The notes: generated by a model from the sequence alone, not told the origin. A DNA stretch of 64,000 nucleotides from Nemertoderma westbladi (GCA_032718475.1 JAUCBJ010006696.1:10001-74000); one strand, 5' to 3'; counted from the first letter of the stretch, positions 10,152 to 20,635 are shown. Numbers and translations are program-made.

Positions 10152-12761
10152 TCAATTCTTAATAACATGAACTTGTGCAGATGTCAATGGAGCGTGATCA
10201 CTAGTGGTCTTCGTCCTGGAGTAGTGATGATGAAAACATCGTCTTAAATATGTGACGGCTTTACAGAGCCGATTCCAGGAACTGTAATGATGCATTGCTC
10301 TCTGCAGCATGGGTGAGATTCCTTGCGAGACGTCTGGTATTCCAGATTTCCAATCTCTATCTCTAATTTCCACAACAGACTTATTTGTGTTGAGGGATTG
10401 TGGATCCGAAACATCATTCCCGGAAGTATGTAATACAGATAGATCGATAGTCGGTTTAAATAACTTCGATTTACTCGCCCGGGTTTTAGGTTTGACTGTC
10501 TCCGCTCCCTTGGCTTGTCTAATCTCTGCCGTAGTAAGGTGAGGAGGCCATTCATCCTCTTCCTTGCTCAGGAAGTCGGGTCCACCCAACCAATCTGGAG
10601 TATCTATCAGTTCCTGTGGAGTTGCTCCCCTGGAGGCGATATCGGCTGGATTAATCGTACCAGGGCAATGTCTCCATTGATCTATCTTTGTGCGACTAAG
10701 AATAATAGCTACTCGGTTAGTAACAAAAACGCTAAACTGACAGACTTCATTGGTGAGATACTCCAACACGAGTAAAGCGTCGGTCCAATAAACCGTTTTC
10801 TCCAGTGGATAGTCGATTTGTTCCGTTACGTTCCGGCCGATGGCTGTAGCGTATAAAGCCGCCTTTAACTCCGCTCGAGGAACCTTTAACTTGTTGTTAA
10901 TCAATGCCTTAGAGGTAACCAAGGCGACCTTGATTCCATCCGGAGTTTCGACTCGCAGATATGCTACTATACCTATTCCCATATCGCTGGCGTCTCCAAA
11001 CACATGGAGTTGATAGGAATACGTAGGAAGAACATGGCCAAAATATGCACGGGAAATTATAAAGTTCTCGATGGCAGGTAGAGAATCTTCCCACTTCATC
11101 CATTTCTTTAACAATTCTCCCTTAAGCGGATCGTCCCATGAGTGGTTTTCAAGCCACATCTGTTGTACTAAACTCCGAGCAATCAATATAACTGGGCTAA
11201 TAAATCCCAATGGGTCGAAATAAGTGCTCAGGATACTTAAACAAATCCGTTTGGTCCGAACTGGATTATCTCGCTGTTTCAACTGAAAAAACAGGATGTC
11301 TCTTTCAGTGTCCCACTTCAAGCCTAGCGTCTTGGTTTCAGGAAGATCGTCCTTTATTAAGTCTAGGTCTTTCGCTCCGCGATCCTCTACCGGTATGGCT
11401 TCCAGAAACTCACGGGAGTTGCTAGTGAATTTCGTCAGTCGAAATCCACCTCTTTTCAAACACTCTACCGTTCCTTTCGCGACAGCTATGGCTTCTTCTA
11501 CTGATGGAAGGGACCTTAAATTGTCGTCCATGTATATATTGCGTTTTATGTTGTCTATCACTTCTTTGGAGAAGGAGTCTCGGTTGTCATTCGCAGTGGT
11601 TCGCACCACGGAGCAGGCGTTGGAAGGGCTTGATATGATCCCAAAAGCCTGGATGGTCATCCAGTACTCTACCGGTTTCTGGTTGAGGTCTCCTTCAGGC
11701 CACCACAGAAATCTCAGGCTGTCTCTATCTCTATCCAGCGCCTTGACTTGTAAGAACATTCCTTCTATATCAGAGGCGAACGCGATGGAATATTGTCTTA
11801 ATCTTAATAGTATTCCCAACAAAGATTGGAGTAAGTTGGGTCCTGGTAACAACTCGGAATTGAGGGATTGGCCCTTATATAGAGCAGAGCCATCAAATAC
11901 GACTCGTACTTCATGGGGTTTACCGGGTTTGGGAACGTAATGATGTGTTAAATAATACGTTCTCTCAGTCACTGGTGTTCCTTCCGGTACTCGCTCCGCG
12001 TATCCCTTTGTTATAAATTTCTTCAGCTGAGTTTGGTACTTTTCTTTCGCTGAAGCATTAGCTGTAAGGCGTCGATATAATTGAGCGATTCTTTTCTCCA
12101 CCAAGGGTCTGTTATTTATAAATCTAGGTTCTCGTTTTCGAAATGGTAGGCCGATTTCATACCTACCTTGGTCCTTTAAAAAACGTGTGGTTGTTTCCTG
12201 GATTTGCTTGGCTCTTTCTTCTTCTATCGATAGAGCCTTATCATATGAATTGGGCTCTACCAGTTCCTGAGTAAAGAATCGTACGGCTAGTTCGTCCCGA
12301 GTTCTAGCGTTGCAGCGCTCTATCTCATCGTTTAGTTCGTCATTGTAAGCGATGGGTTCCGATGGGTGAATCAGTTGACATAGGTTCACCTGACTTTTCC
12401 AAGTTTGGTTTTCTGTAAGTAGGTCGATTGTGTTCTCTTCATCGAAGAGTTGGTAGATGTCGTCATTATCTGAGGAGTATGGTGTTCCCTCAGTTAGTTC
12501 GTCCACCTCACTGCTCTCCACTTCCCAATCGTGTACTTGGTATGTTTGTTCTTGTGGCATTCTCTCTTCGAGAGTCCGGCGGGAAGGGCCAGTAAAGTAC
12601 CAACCTACTCTAGTTCTTACTGCATAGGTTTGCAGTGGCTGTGGTTGAGCAGGCCGTTTCTCCAATGTTTCGAGCGCCTCGTGCGCGTTTTGGCCGATGA
12701 GGATTTGCACTCCAGGATAATCTGTCTGGAATCGAGGTATCTCAAGATGTTGGAGATGCTC
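10152..12761 (-). CDS. BEL-1 reverse transcriptase and RNase H
   Basis: The frame opens at 12761 after a stop and has no early ATG, so it must be reached by a frame change from the upstream Gag-protease frame. It begins with the BEL-typical linker after protease (VQILIGQNAHEALE, then RVGWYFTGP). RT motifs follow: RVVFDGSA, FASDIEGMFLQV with a catalytic Asp, and YMDD near 11524-11538. RNase H follows, with FGDASDMG, an ELKAALYA helix, YWTDALLVL and NPADIASRG. It copies element RNA to DNA and degrades the RNA strand. It ends at a TGA after VHVIKN, but the same frame continues into integrase. Confidence 0.9.
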   Translation of the reverse strand, partial: EHLQHLEIPRFQTDYPGVQILIGQNAHEALETLEKRPAQPQPLQTYAVRTRVGWYFTGPSRRTLEERMPQEQTYQVHDWEVESSEVDELTEGTPYSSDNDDIYQLFDEENTIDLLTENQTWKSQVNLCQLIHPSEPIAYNDELNDEIERCNARTRDELAVRFFTQELVEPNSYDKALSIEEERAKQIQETTTRFLKDQGRYEIGLPFRKREPRFINNRPLVEKRIAQLYRRLTANASAKEKYQTQLKKFITKGYAERVPEGTPVTERTYYLTHHYVPKPGKPHEVRVVFDGSALYKGQSLNSELLPGPNLLQSLLGILLRLRQYSIAFASDIEGMFLQVKALDRDRDSLRFLWWPEGDLNQKPVEYWMTIQAFGIISSPSNACSVVRTTANDNRDSFSKEVIDNIKRNIYMDDNLRSLPSVEEAIAVAKGTVECLKRGGFRLTKFTSNSREFLEAIPVEDRGAKDLDLIKDDLPETKTLGLKWDTERDILFFQLKQRDNPVRTKRICLSILSTYFDPLGFISPVILIARSLVQQMWLENHSWDDPLKGELLKKWMKWEDSLPAIENFIISRAYFGHVLPTYSYQLHVFGDASDMGIGIVAYLRVETPDGIKVALVTSKALINNKLKVPRAELKAALYATAIGRNVTEQIDYPLEKTVYWTDALLVLEYLTNEVCQFSVFVTNRVAIILSRTKIDQWRHCPGTINPADIASRGATPQELIDTPDWLGGPDFLSKEEDEWPPHLTTAEIRQAKGAETVKPKTRASKSKLFKPTIDLSVLHTSGNDVSDPQSLNTNKSVVEIRDRDWKSGIPDVSQGISPMLQRAMHHYSSWNRLCKAVTYLRRCFHHHYSRTKTTSDHAPLTSAQVHVIKN

Positions 12762-14902
12762 TCATCCTCGTCCCAATTATAAAGGTCTGCTTGAGTAGTA
12801 GCGAAGTTCTTTATAGCCACCATTTTTACCGACCTTATACCTTGTGTTCCTAACTTATCCTGGGGGGTGGACAACACACCTACATAGTAATCTGCCGTTA
12901 AGGTAGATTTCCAAACCTGCATAATTCCTGACATATTCAATTTAGTCCGGAATTTGGGTTGTCCAGCAAAGATATCTTCGGCTAATTCTTGATCGATGAA
13001 TGTTCCTGTGCTGCCGGAGTCAAGGAGGGCGTTCACTATGTAACTTTTGTTAAGACCGTGAACTCTTACCTGTACTACAGGAAATTCTCTGATTCCTACG
13101 TTGGAAGTTGGAGCTTTCCAAGATGGTTGTTTGGCAAAAGTAGTTGGGGGAAACTCATTGTTGGTGTCCTTTTCATAAGTAAGTGCTCGATACACTGCGG
13201 TATTGATTAGATAACAGGATTCGTTGGCGTCGGAGAATTTGTCAGTATAGAATCCTTCCATCTCAGACTCCTGATCAGTGTCGTTTACATCACTGAATTG
13301 GACATGTAGTTCGGGCTCACTTACCTGACTCTGTTTGTCTCGTTCGAACTCACTGTGTAACAAGATGTGATGTTTCGCGCCACACTTTGCACACTTTATG
13401 TCGGAGTAACAGGTTCGCCGTTGGTGTCCTGGTCTGAGGCAATTATAGCATAACCGCTTGTCCCACACAACTGCACGTCTGTCCACAAGGGATTTCTTTA
13501 GAAATTCAGCACACGCACTCAAACGGTGGGTCCCGTCGCACAGCGCACAGTTAGGTTTTATGTTACTCACCTTACCTTGGGTAACTTGATGCACTCTCGT
13601 TTTTTCTTCGGGTTTTCTTCGGTGCATTCTGTTAGGAGACTGAGGGGGGGTCTTGGCAACCTGTTCTCTCCTATCGTTGTTTCGAGCCTTGTATTTACTT
13701 ACATCTTTTGAGGTTTTGTCAACGTAGTAAGATCGCTCAGTATCTTTCCCGCTGTCCTCTTCTTGAGAAACTTGGCTTTCACCGTCGTCGGTGTAACACA
13801 CCGGTGTTATTCTTCTCCTAGAAGCGGGTTTCTCACTTACCTTATTTTCCGATGTTTTCTCTCTGGACTGCTTGATGAGTTGTAGTTTTACCTCACCATC
13901 TAAGAAGGACATGAGATCAGCCATGCTAGGACTTCGTCGTTGTTGTTCATTCATGTACAACACTTTCTTGTCCCAGCGTGTACATACTCCACCCTTTGGT
14001 AAAGTGGAGACTACGGCTCCAATAACCATTGAACTCTGATATTCATGAGACTTACCTAACCAGTCCAATTGTCTACAGATCTCCTGAATTTCATCGGAAA
14101 ACTCTATAATCCCGCTACTAAGGAAGTGTCGGGGGGCTACTAATTTTGCATACAAATACTTAGCTATGTTATCCTTGTTACCATACCTGATGTTTAATGT
14201 ATCCCATACTTGTCTTAATCCTTCTGGATGTCCAATAAACTTTAACGCCATTAACTTGGGAGGTCCTTCCAAGCACTTGATGAGGAACCTAAGTTTCTCT
14301 CCGTTAGATAGTACAGAGTTCTGTATGCTGTCTTTGTAATATTCGTTGAAAGGTAACCATTTCATCTCATCTCCATTGAATTTGACGATCTCTCCCACTT
14401 TGACCGCTTGGCGGGCTTCTGTTCTAGCCATCTGCCGCGTAAAGCTTTCTTGGGCCATCGTGTTATTTAATATCGTATTATCGGTATATAAATTTCTCGG
14501 ATCAGTGTCAGGTCTATAGGGAATATCATTAATAACAGGTCTATACTCACCCTTAATAGGGTTTGCTATAGGAGTTTCTACTTCACTAGCAGTATAGATG
14601 CGTGTAGGCTCCACACCTTGCGCATGTAAGACTTCAGACCTAACAGGTTGACACAATGTTACAGGGGGTATTGGTATTCCCTTTTGTATATTGACTAATT
14701 TGTCGCGTTCTAGCGCGATACTTTGCTGCACTTCTTGCAATTCGGCCCTACTTTCCCTTACTGTTCCCTTAAGCTGGTGGACAGTCTCCTGCATCTGTCC
14801 GAGCAGGAGATTCATCCCCCGCCGTCCCTCCTCTACCCACTCGACCGCCGAAGCGGGAGTCGCCAACATAGTAGCGGGCTGACGCGGGACGACGGGAGAC
14901 AA
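12617..14902 (-). CDS. BEL-1 Gag and aspartic protease
   Basis: The frame overlaps the end of ORF1 in the -1 frame. The first ATG is at 14867-14869, two codons before a LATPAS segment. A helical N-terminus is followed by a BEL-type capsid region (KFNGDEMKWLPFNEYY near residues 167-182). Three zinc knuckles come next: CALCDGTHRLSAC, CYNCLRPGHQRRTC and CAKCGAKHH (near 452-520). An aspartic protease motif, LLDSGSTGTFID, lies near residue 625. Gag packages the RNA; the protease cuts the polyprotein. The last ~40 residues, past about 12760, do not look conserved, because homology moves to the -1 frame that holds RT. Confidence 0.88.
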   Translation of the reverse strand: MSPVVPRQPATMLATPASAVEWVEEGRRGMNLLLGQMQETVHQLKGTVRESRAELQEVQQSIALERDKLVNIQKGIPIPPVTLCQPVRSEVLHAQGVEPTRIYTASEVETPIANPIKGEYRPVINDIPYRPDTDPRNLYTDNTILNNTMAQESFTRQMARTEARQAVKVGEIVKFNGDEMKWLPFNEYYKDSIQNSVLSNGEKLRFLIKCLEGPPKLMALKFIGHPEGLRQVWDTLNIRYGNKDNIAKYLYAKLVAPRHFLSSGIIEFSDEIQEICRQLDWLGKSHEYQSSMVIGAVVSTLPKGGVCTRWDKKVLYMNEQQRRSPSMADLMSFLDGEVKLQLIKQSREKTSENKVSEKPASRRRITPVCYTDDGESQVSQEEDSGKDTERSYYVDKTSKDVSKYKARNNDRREQVAKTPPQSPNRMHRRKPEEKTRVHQVTQGKVSNIKPNCALCDGTHRLSACAEFLKKSLVDRRAVVWDKRLCYNCLRPGHQRRTCYSDIKCAKCGAKHHILLHSEFERDKQSQVSEPELHVQFSDVNDTDQESEMEGFYTDKFSDANESCYLINTAVYRALTYEKDTNNEFPPTTFAKQPSWKAPTSNVGIREFPVVQVRVHGLNKSYIVNALLDSGSTGTFIDQELAEDIFAGQPKFRTKLNMSGIMQVWKSTLTADYYVGVLSTPQDKLGTQGIRSVKMVAIKNFATTQADLYNWDEDESISNILRYLDSRQIILECKSSSAKTRTRRSKHWRNGLLNHSHCKPMQ

Positions 14903-16821
14903 ATCTTTGATTTCTCTCTCAGCTTCCAGGACAGGGAATTCTCATGGACTGTTCTACCGGGTACAGGCAGTGTAGTACTGTGTAAAGGGAATTTAGAGTG
15001 AAGCTCTGGAAGTACAGGGGTCTCTAACACAGAAGTGACTTTGGGAACGACAGGCCTAATTATTTCAGGCTCATCAACTATTGTAGGGAGTCTTTTGACC
15101 TGAATAGTTTGGTCTATGGGTTCCGTACTACCTAAGTCTGTGCTAGCTAGCTGTCTTTTAACAGCTGGGGGCAAATCAGGCAATTTGTGACGGTAAGATG
15201 TTTTTCTACGCCTGCTTAGACGAGATCTATTTCCTCCGCCTTCAGGATCGGTGGTTTCGCTTTCCTCCGATGACGTATATCCCTGGCGTTTAGGAGTAGA
15301 TTTTCTCATCATCTGCATGTGACTAGCAGTTAACTGTTTATTTATATTGTCTTGCGTCTCTTGCAGATTTTCCAACTCCAGTTGGGTAGTCTGCTCAGAC
15401 GCTCTCCGTTCTGCTTCTGCCACTGCCCTTTCCGCCTTTACTTCTGCCGCCGCTGCCTTTCTTTTTGCTTCTGCTTCTGCCGCTGCTGCCTTTGCTGCTA
15501 TTCTTTCTGCTTCTACTTCTACTGCTGCTGCTTTTCTTTTTGCTTCTGCTTCTGCCGCTGCTGCCTTTGCTGCTATTCTTTCTGCTTCTACTTCTACCAC
15601 CGCTGCTTTTCTTTCTGCTTCTGCTTCTGCCGTAGCCGCCGCCTTTTGTTCCTCTATCCGTCTTTTCTTTACCTTTTCTTCTTGGACTCTAGCGAGGCGG
15701 AGTTTTTCATCAAATTCTGCTTGGTTAGCAGCTAACATTTCAGCATCGATTGAATCTAACACACGCTGGGTTCCTTCACTATTGGGGGAAAGTCCAGACA
15801 GCCATCTCCTCAATTCTTCGTCTCCTAGGAATCGCTGATAGTCGGACAGATAAATGTCTATGGCGTCTCTCGTTCGTGGTTTCTCTGAGGTCTCTTCGCC
15901 TTCCACTTGAGAAAGGGTGGCATCGGTTGGTTCTTCATAAGTTAGTCTCTCAGACAGCTGGGATTTCCACTGGTCTGTTTCTTGGATTTGGAGACCTACC
16001 CGCTGGAACCAAGTTTTGACAGCAACCTGCAGCGACGTGTCCTGTCTTCTTTTGGAAGTTTCCTCAAAAGCTGATAGGATTAGTCGAATGCGTAGGGTTC
16101 TTTCGCGTACTTGATATAGCAGTTCTTCCTGCTCTTGAGGTCCTTGGGGTTGTCGAAACAGTTGTTCTTCTAATCTCTCTAAGGAGCCGAAGAATCCCTG
16201 CACATATCCTGCTGCCGACCTCTTCCAAACAGCTGGATCCATCGTATCTTTAGCCACTCCCATCCTGTGTATATCTTCCCAAGTAGCCTCGGACAGATCC
16301 AACGGGAGTCCGGGTCCGGGAAAGTTCCATTGTGACTCGACAATAGACATCAATTCTTCCCTGGCGTATCCCGCATAATTATCTTGGGTCGCTCGCTTAT
16401 TTCTCGCCCAATCTGCTTGATGTTCCTCCACAGCAATCAATATAGTTGTTAGCACTGCGGCAGGAAGGGTGAGAAGGGGGTCCGAGTAGGCTTTAGCCGT
16501 CATCTGCAATCCGCGTTCGGGGGTCAGTTCGACAGTATCCGAACTACTGGAGCTATCTGATCGCTGGGAACAAGTTTCTTGACTAGGCTGTTGCTGCTGT
16601 GGGACAGCTGCTTCCTGGTTCCGTTTGACTTGGGCCCGAGTGCCGATGATAGACCTACGGTGTTGGATTAGCTTAGGGTCTGATACTACTACTGGAGGGA
16701 TGACCTTTCTTTCAGTAGGAGGTGAGCTGAACTCCTTTCTTAATCGCTCCACACTCCTATCTGTGTCACAGATGGTTGTATCGATTAGACTGTCTGACAG
16801 GTTTTGCTGAGTGTCAGACAT
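14833..16821 (-). CDS. BEL-1 ORF1: coiled-coil accessory protein, 662 aa
   Basis: The frame starts at a clear ATG right after the leader. The first ~120 residues are polar and Gln/Ser-rich. A helical middle follows, then a strongly charged Ala/Glu/Lys coiled coil near residues 395-480, built from a 25-residue repeat. That repeat is visible in the DNA as a 75-bp tandem (15471-15620, plus a shorter copy at 15411-15470). It is followed by a basic, Ser-rich segment. I recognise no enzymatic domain. It may be an N-terminal Gag extension or a separate RNP protein. BEL-2 has a similar coiled-coil ORF in the same place. Confidence 0.8.
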   Translation of the reverse strand: MSDTQQNLSDSLIDTTICDTDRSVERLRKEFSSPPTERKVIPPVVVSDPKLIQHRRSIIGTRAQVKRNQEAAVPQQQQPSQETCSQRSDSSSSSDTVELTPERGLQMTAKAYSDPLLTLPAAVLTTILIAVEEHQADWARNKRATQDNYAGYAREELMSIVESQWNFPGPGLPLDLSEATWEDIHRMGVAKDTMDPAVWKRSAAGYVQGFFGSLERLEEQLFRQPQGPQEQEELLYQVRERTLRIRLILSAFEETSKRRQDTSLQVAVKTWFQRVGLQIQETDQWKSQLSERLTYEEPTDATLSQVEGEETSEKPRTRDAIDIYLSDYQRFLGDEELRRWLSGLSPNSEGTQRVLDSIDAEMLAANQAEFDEKLRLARVQEEKVKKRRIEEQKAAATAEAEAERKAAVVEVEAERIAAKAAAAEAEAKRKAAAVEVEAERIAAKAAAAEAEAKRKAAAAEVKAERAVAEAERRASEQTTQLELENLQETQDNINKQLTASHMQMMRKSTPKRQGYTSSEESETTDPEGGGNRSRLSRRRKTSYRHKLPDLPPAVKRQLASTDLGSTEPIDQTIQVKRLPTIVDEPEIIRPVVPKVTSVLETPVLPELHSKFPLHSTTLPVPGRTVHENSLSWKLREKSKICLPSSRVSPLLCWRLPLRRSSG
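15411..15640. repeat. 75-bp coding tandem repeat in ORF1
   Basis: Two nearly identical 75-bp units (15471-15545, 15546-15620) and a 60-bp partial unit are present. They encode a repeated Ala/Glu/Lys coiled-coil heptad region. Such arrays vary in copy number by slippage. Confidence 0.85.
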
Positions 16822-18976
16822 GTTTAGCTATACAGTTGAATGCTTACTGCTATAGTTACAGTTAAAGCAAGTCTAGTAATTCAGTATGACCGTTGGCCTA
16901 GTACCGGTAATTTATTGCAGTATATTAGAATACCGGTATGCACTTATAATATATATATAAGTATTGTAAACTAGGTTTGTCACAGAGTACCGGTATATAA
17001 ATTTAGCACAAATATATATAAATATATAATAGGCCTATCGTGAATACCGGTATACAGCTTACACTTATAGTATATATAAGTATAATTATGAACTAGAATT
17101 ATTACAGAATACCGGTATGATTTCAGCTCGAATTTATAGAATAAATATAATAAGCCTATGGTAAATACTGGTATGTCAATTATTTTTAGAATAATTGAAT
17201 TTCTGAATATTTTAGGGTTACTTGGTTACTTTAACTTACTTTGTTACCGTTATTTAAGCAGTAGTCCAACTGATTTTTAGACCTAATTGTTATATGGCAG
17301 GCCTACTATTTATAAATCGTTTGAGTTGATTTATAATAGATATATACCCGTTTAAAAGGGTTTTGTCAATATTTGAAATAAATGTTATTATTTCTGGGGG
17401 TCACTACACAGAAGCTGTGCGCTCTCAGTGAAGTGCCATTTATTGGACACTAAAACAGATAATTCTAATTTACCTAAGTTACTTAATACTACAAATTACG
17501 TACGATACGGGTGAGATTAAATCTCTAATTAAACACAACAAAAATATTACGTACGAATTTTTAGGGTAATTTTACAGGAAGTCTACAAACCAGTCTAACA
17601 AAGGGTTAGAATTCGGTTTATTACAACTGACAGGGTACTACGGTATTTGAAATAATAAGTAGTAGTAAATACACTGCGTTGTCCAGATAGGAAAATACCA
17701 CCGCCTGACGACCTATAACCGTATCGCTATAGGTACTACGTTATGTATCACGGAGTGTTCCTACCTAGAAGTTAATTACCGCGGACTACCAGATCCAGCG
17801 TGCCTATTAACCACTTTACAACACAAATATACTGCCTACACACTAATTACTTCGGAAAGCACTGTATACTAAACCCTAAATTAGGTACAAGTACTAGTAC
17901 AACAAATAATCAGTAGTTAAATATACTTGAACAGTTAAAAGAACCACGGCATCTGCTGGAGTGACCAGAGCACAAAGTCACCAGTATTGTCCTACGCCAA
18001 GCAGCCCGTGTAGTACCGGGGTTAATTTAACTATAACGGTATGTATAACAAACACAATTACTGTAGGAATAAACTTGGGGACATGAATGTTGCGAATAAT
18101 CGCATAAACTCTGAATAATAAATATTACGCTACCCGTACAGAATACTCAAACAAAATACAGACCAAACGCTGGCAGACTACCACCAAGCCTAAATAAACT
18201 ACTGTATGTGCAGATTCCAAAACGGTTAGTTAGTATGCGTTCTAACACGGTAGTACGACTTATTCTTTAAGAGGGGATTGACCTTACAGTTATGACTGCC
18301 CCAACTTACTAACTGGCACTTTATCAGACAAACTCTACACAAGCAGCAATCTCTTCAGACCTAATAATAGCTAGACAACAATCCAGCCTACAAAATATCT
18401 GAGTAATAACTATTACGGTATCTGAACAGACTACACAAACAAACACAAGCCAAAACGCTGGCAGAATACTGTCAAGCCTAAATAAACTACAATATGTGCA
18501 GATTCCAAAATTGTTAGTTAGTATGCGTTCTAACACGGTAGTACGACTTATTCTTTAAGAGGGGATTGACCTTACAGCAATGGCTGCCCCAACTTACTAA
18601 CTGGCACTCTATTGGACAAACTCCACACACGCCGTAATCTCTCCAAACCCAACAACAATCTGACAACAGTCCAGCCTACAATTATCTGAACAATCTGAGC
18701 AGACTTACACGTCTTCAGCTCAATATTAACTTACATGTAAATAAAACTGACAGAAATAAGTAAGCTCCAAAAGAAACAAGGGGTGTACAGTCCCTAATCT
18801 CTTAAACAGCCTACCGGTATGCAATAATCAAAATCGAATAATACTAATGTACTTATACTGGAAGTACCGGTTAGTACAGTTGGGCCTACAGACCTACAGA
18901 AGTACCGGTTCAGGTTTACCGGTCGACCGGTACTTTCAACTTTATTGCTTACTGCAATAAAGTCCATGACTGTTAT
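16822..18976 (-). other. BEL-1 long 5' leader
   Basis: About 2.15 kb of non-coding sequence lies between the 5' LTR and ORF1. It contains repeated ACCGGTAT motifs with AT-rich stems (16915-17175) and a ~185-bp direct repeat with an offset of about 288 bases (18150-18340 and 18440-18630, sharing GTATGCGTTCTAACACGGTA). The primer-binding site should start just after 18976 on the minus strand. A TGG lies a few bases in, but I cannot match it to a tRNA. Packaging or IRES structure is possible but not shown. Confidence 0.65.
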
Positions 18977-20269
18977 TGTACGCGCTTTTGAAGACCTTCA
19001 GCAGTTTAACCTGCCAAAATTTATATGTCTTTTGGTTTACAAATATACTTTAGAAGATGACAAATATTTAATACCAATAAACACAACATTAGCAGAAGCC
19101 AGCCTAGTGCGCGTCCATTCACCCGCTGGATAATCCCGGGAGACTGGATTCTGAGGGCTTAAATTATTATTGCAGTGAAGCTTACGGTATTGTATTATTC
19201 GATTGATCGTTAATAATTAATTTCTGACTAATATTATTTACTTTCGGAAAATATTAACAGTTCCTTTAGGACGTGGCGCTCTATCTAAGTAAACAGAGAT
19301 ATGACTTATACTAATCACAACGGTAAGTCGGTAAGGCTTAAGATTCACGTATGAGGCGCATTCTTTAGGAAATGCTTAGTTATCAATCACAATCATGCAC
19401 ACTACCGGTAACACACAATACTGCTCACTAATTTGCCGACCGTCAATGAATTTTATCATATATAAAGAGAATAGCAACGGACCAATGTAGTGCTTATCAA
19501 ATAGCATTAAATCCACTACAAACCACAACAATATAAGTCGCAATCGCTATATATAACCCGTCTCTCTAACCTGTAGTGTATCAAGAAAATTGGGAAATTT
19601 GGGTTCTTTATATATGTTCTCCAAATAATATTCAACCAAAACACAACAGTAAATAGCAGTATAATAATGTAATAACAACAAGTATTGAATTGTGAATGGT
19701 TTGATTTGATTTGCATTGATATATGAATTGAGTTGGATTGAATTGAATTGATAACAGTCATACGCTCTATAATTTAAGCCTACTAATGTTTCTTCTAAAA
19801 GTATGAAACGAATTGATTCTAGAGCCGTTGTTCCTGGCCTAGACAGCAATAACAACAAAGTATCAAGAAAAAACTGTAAGACTGAACAGTGAACACTCTC
19901 CTTATGATCGGCCGAAAAGCTACACGTCGACAGGAAAAATCGCTCTGATTGGCTCAAGCCAAACAAAGAACCATGCGTCCAATGGCTGTTTCCATGTCAG
20001 CAACCAGCTGTTAGATGTCGTAATATGAATCATCACGGCTAAGCTGTGAAAGGTATTTGGTGCATTGCAGGTTTTTTGCCTTACCATGTCCGCTAAAACA
20101 CGTATATAGCAGAATGACTTTTATGTCCGTTAAAACACCTGTAACGGTACCTTGCGGGCGAGGGGAATATATATACAGTTAGAGAACCTTTTTTAGAGTA
20201 TTCCAGCGCCTGGGGGGAAACTGGATTGCGAAGCAAAAGGGCCAGTTATATCCCACAGAAGCTTTTACA
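18977..20269 (-). repeat. BEL-1 5' LTR
   Basis: It pairs with 1406-2691. It should hold the element promoter and the transcription start for the minus-strand RNA. It carries a 7-bp tandem duplication (GAACAGTGAACA near 19885-19897) missing from the 3' LTR. Confidence 0.93.
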
Positions 20270-20615
20270 GCCTGCAGCGGAAGCAAATACATGCAAATTT
20301 CGAATGCCCATATCTCAGCTATTTCCCAACCAAATTCAAATATTTTCACAGATTTGGAATCCTTGTATGGCCAGGTTGAAGAATAACTATGGTGTAACTG
20401 GTGCAACATCGACGGAGACACTTGTTTTAAACGTTTGTAGCTAAAGAACGAAAGCGAAAAAAATTCTGGCTCACCCAGCAAGGAGGAGGGAGGAGGTGAA
20501 ACTAACTTTGTTTCAAATTTCATGCAATCTCATTAAGATTTGTAAAAAATTTGGGGGGTGGGGGGGGTGGGTGGTCCATGTATCAGAATAACGACACTAT
20601 ATTCCTGGACATGGT
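20270..20615. mobile_element. Right part of the MITE split by BEL-1
   Basis: After the GCCTG target duplication this runs as the reverse complement of 947-1236, ending GACATGGTG with TA at 20616-20617. It includes the segment TTTCATGCAATCTCATTAAG; a similar motif recurs near 53300 on the opposite strand. Confidence 0.75.
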
Positions 20616-20635
20616 GTATATTGTACAAAATAATC

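Larger units (their letters stand above)
1406..20269 (-). mobile_element. BEL-1: 18.9-kb BEL/Pao LTR retrotransposon
   Basis: The element is flanked by a 5-bp duplication, GCCTG, at 1401-1405 and 20270-20274. It has LTRs of 1286 and 1293 bp with TG...CA ends. Transcription runs right to left: 5' LTR, 2.2-kb leader, coiled-coil ORF1, Gag-protease, RT-RNase H, integrase, a 1.65-kb spacer, a 1417-residue extra ORF, 3' LTR. The domain order PR-RT-RH-IN, the DSG protease, the YMDD box and three zinc knuckles in Gag assign it to BEL/Pao. It is about two to three times the usual 6-9 kb. By eye the LTRs differ at three bases plus one 7-bp duplication, so insertion is recent. Damage is limited to two -1 frame changes and one in-frame TGA, some of which could be programmed. 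Confidence 0.93.

Noticed and set aside
15347-15838. Sense-strand Ser/Ala- or Phe/Cys-rich frames opposite BEL-1 ORF1
   Set aside because: They are shadows of the 75-bp repeat coding on the minus strand.
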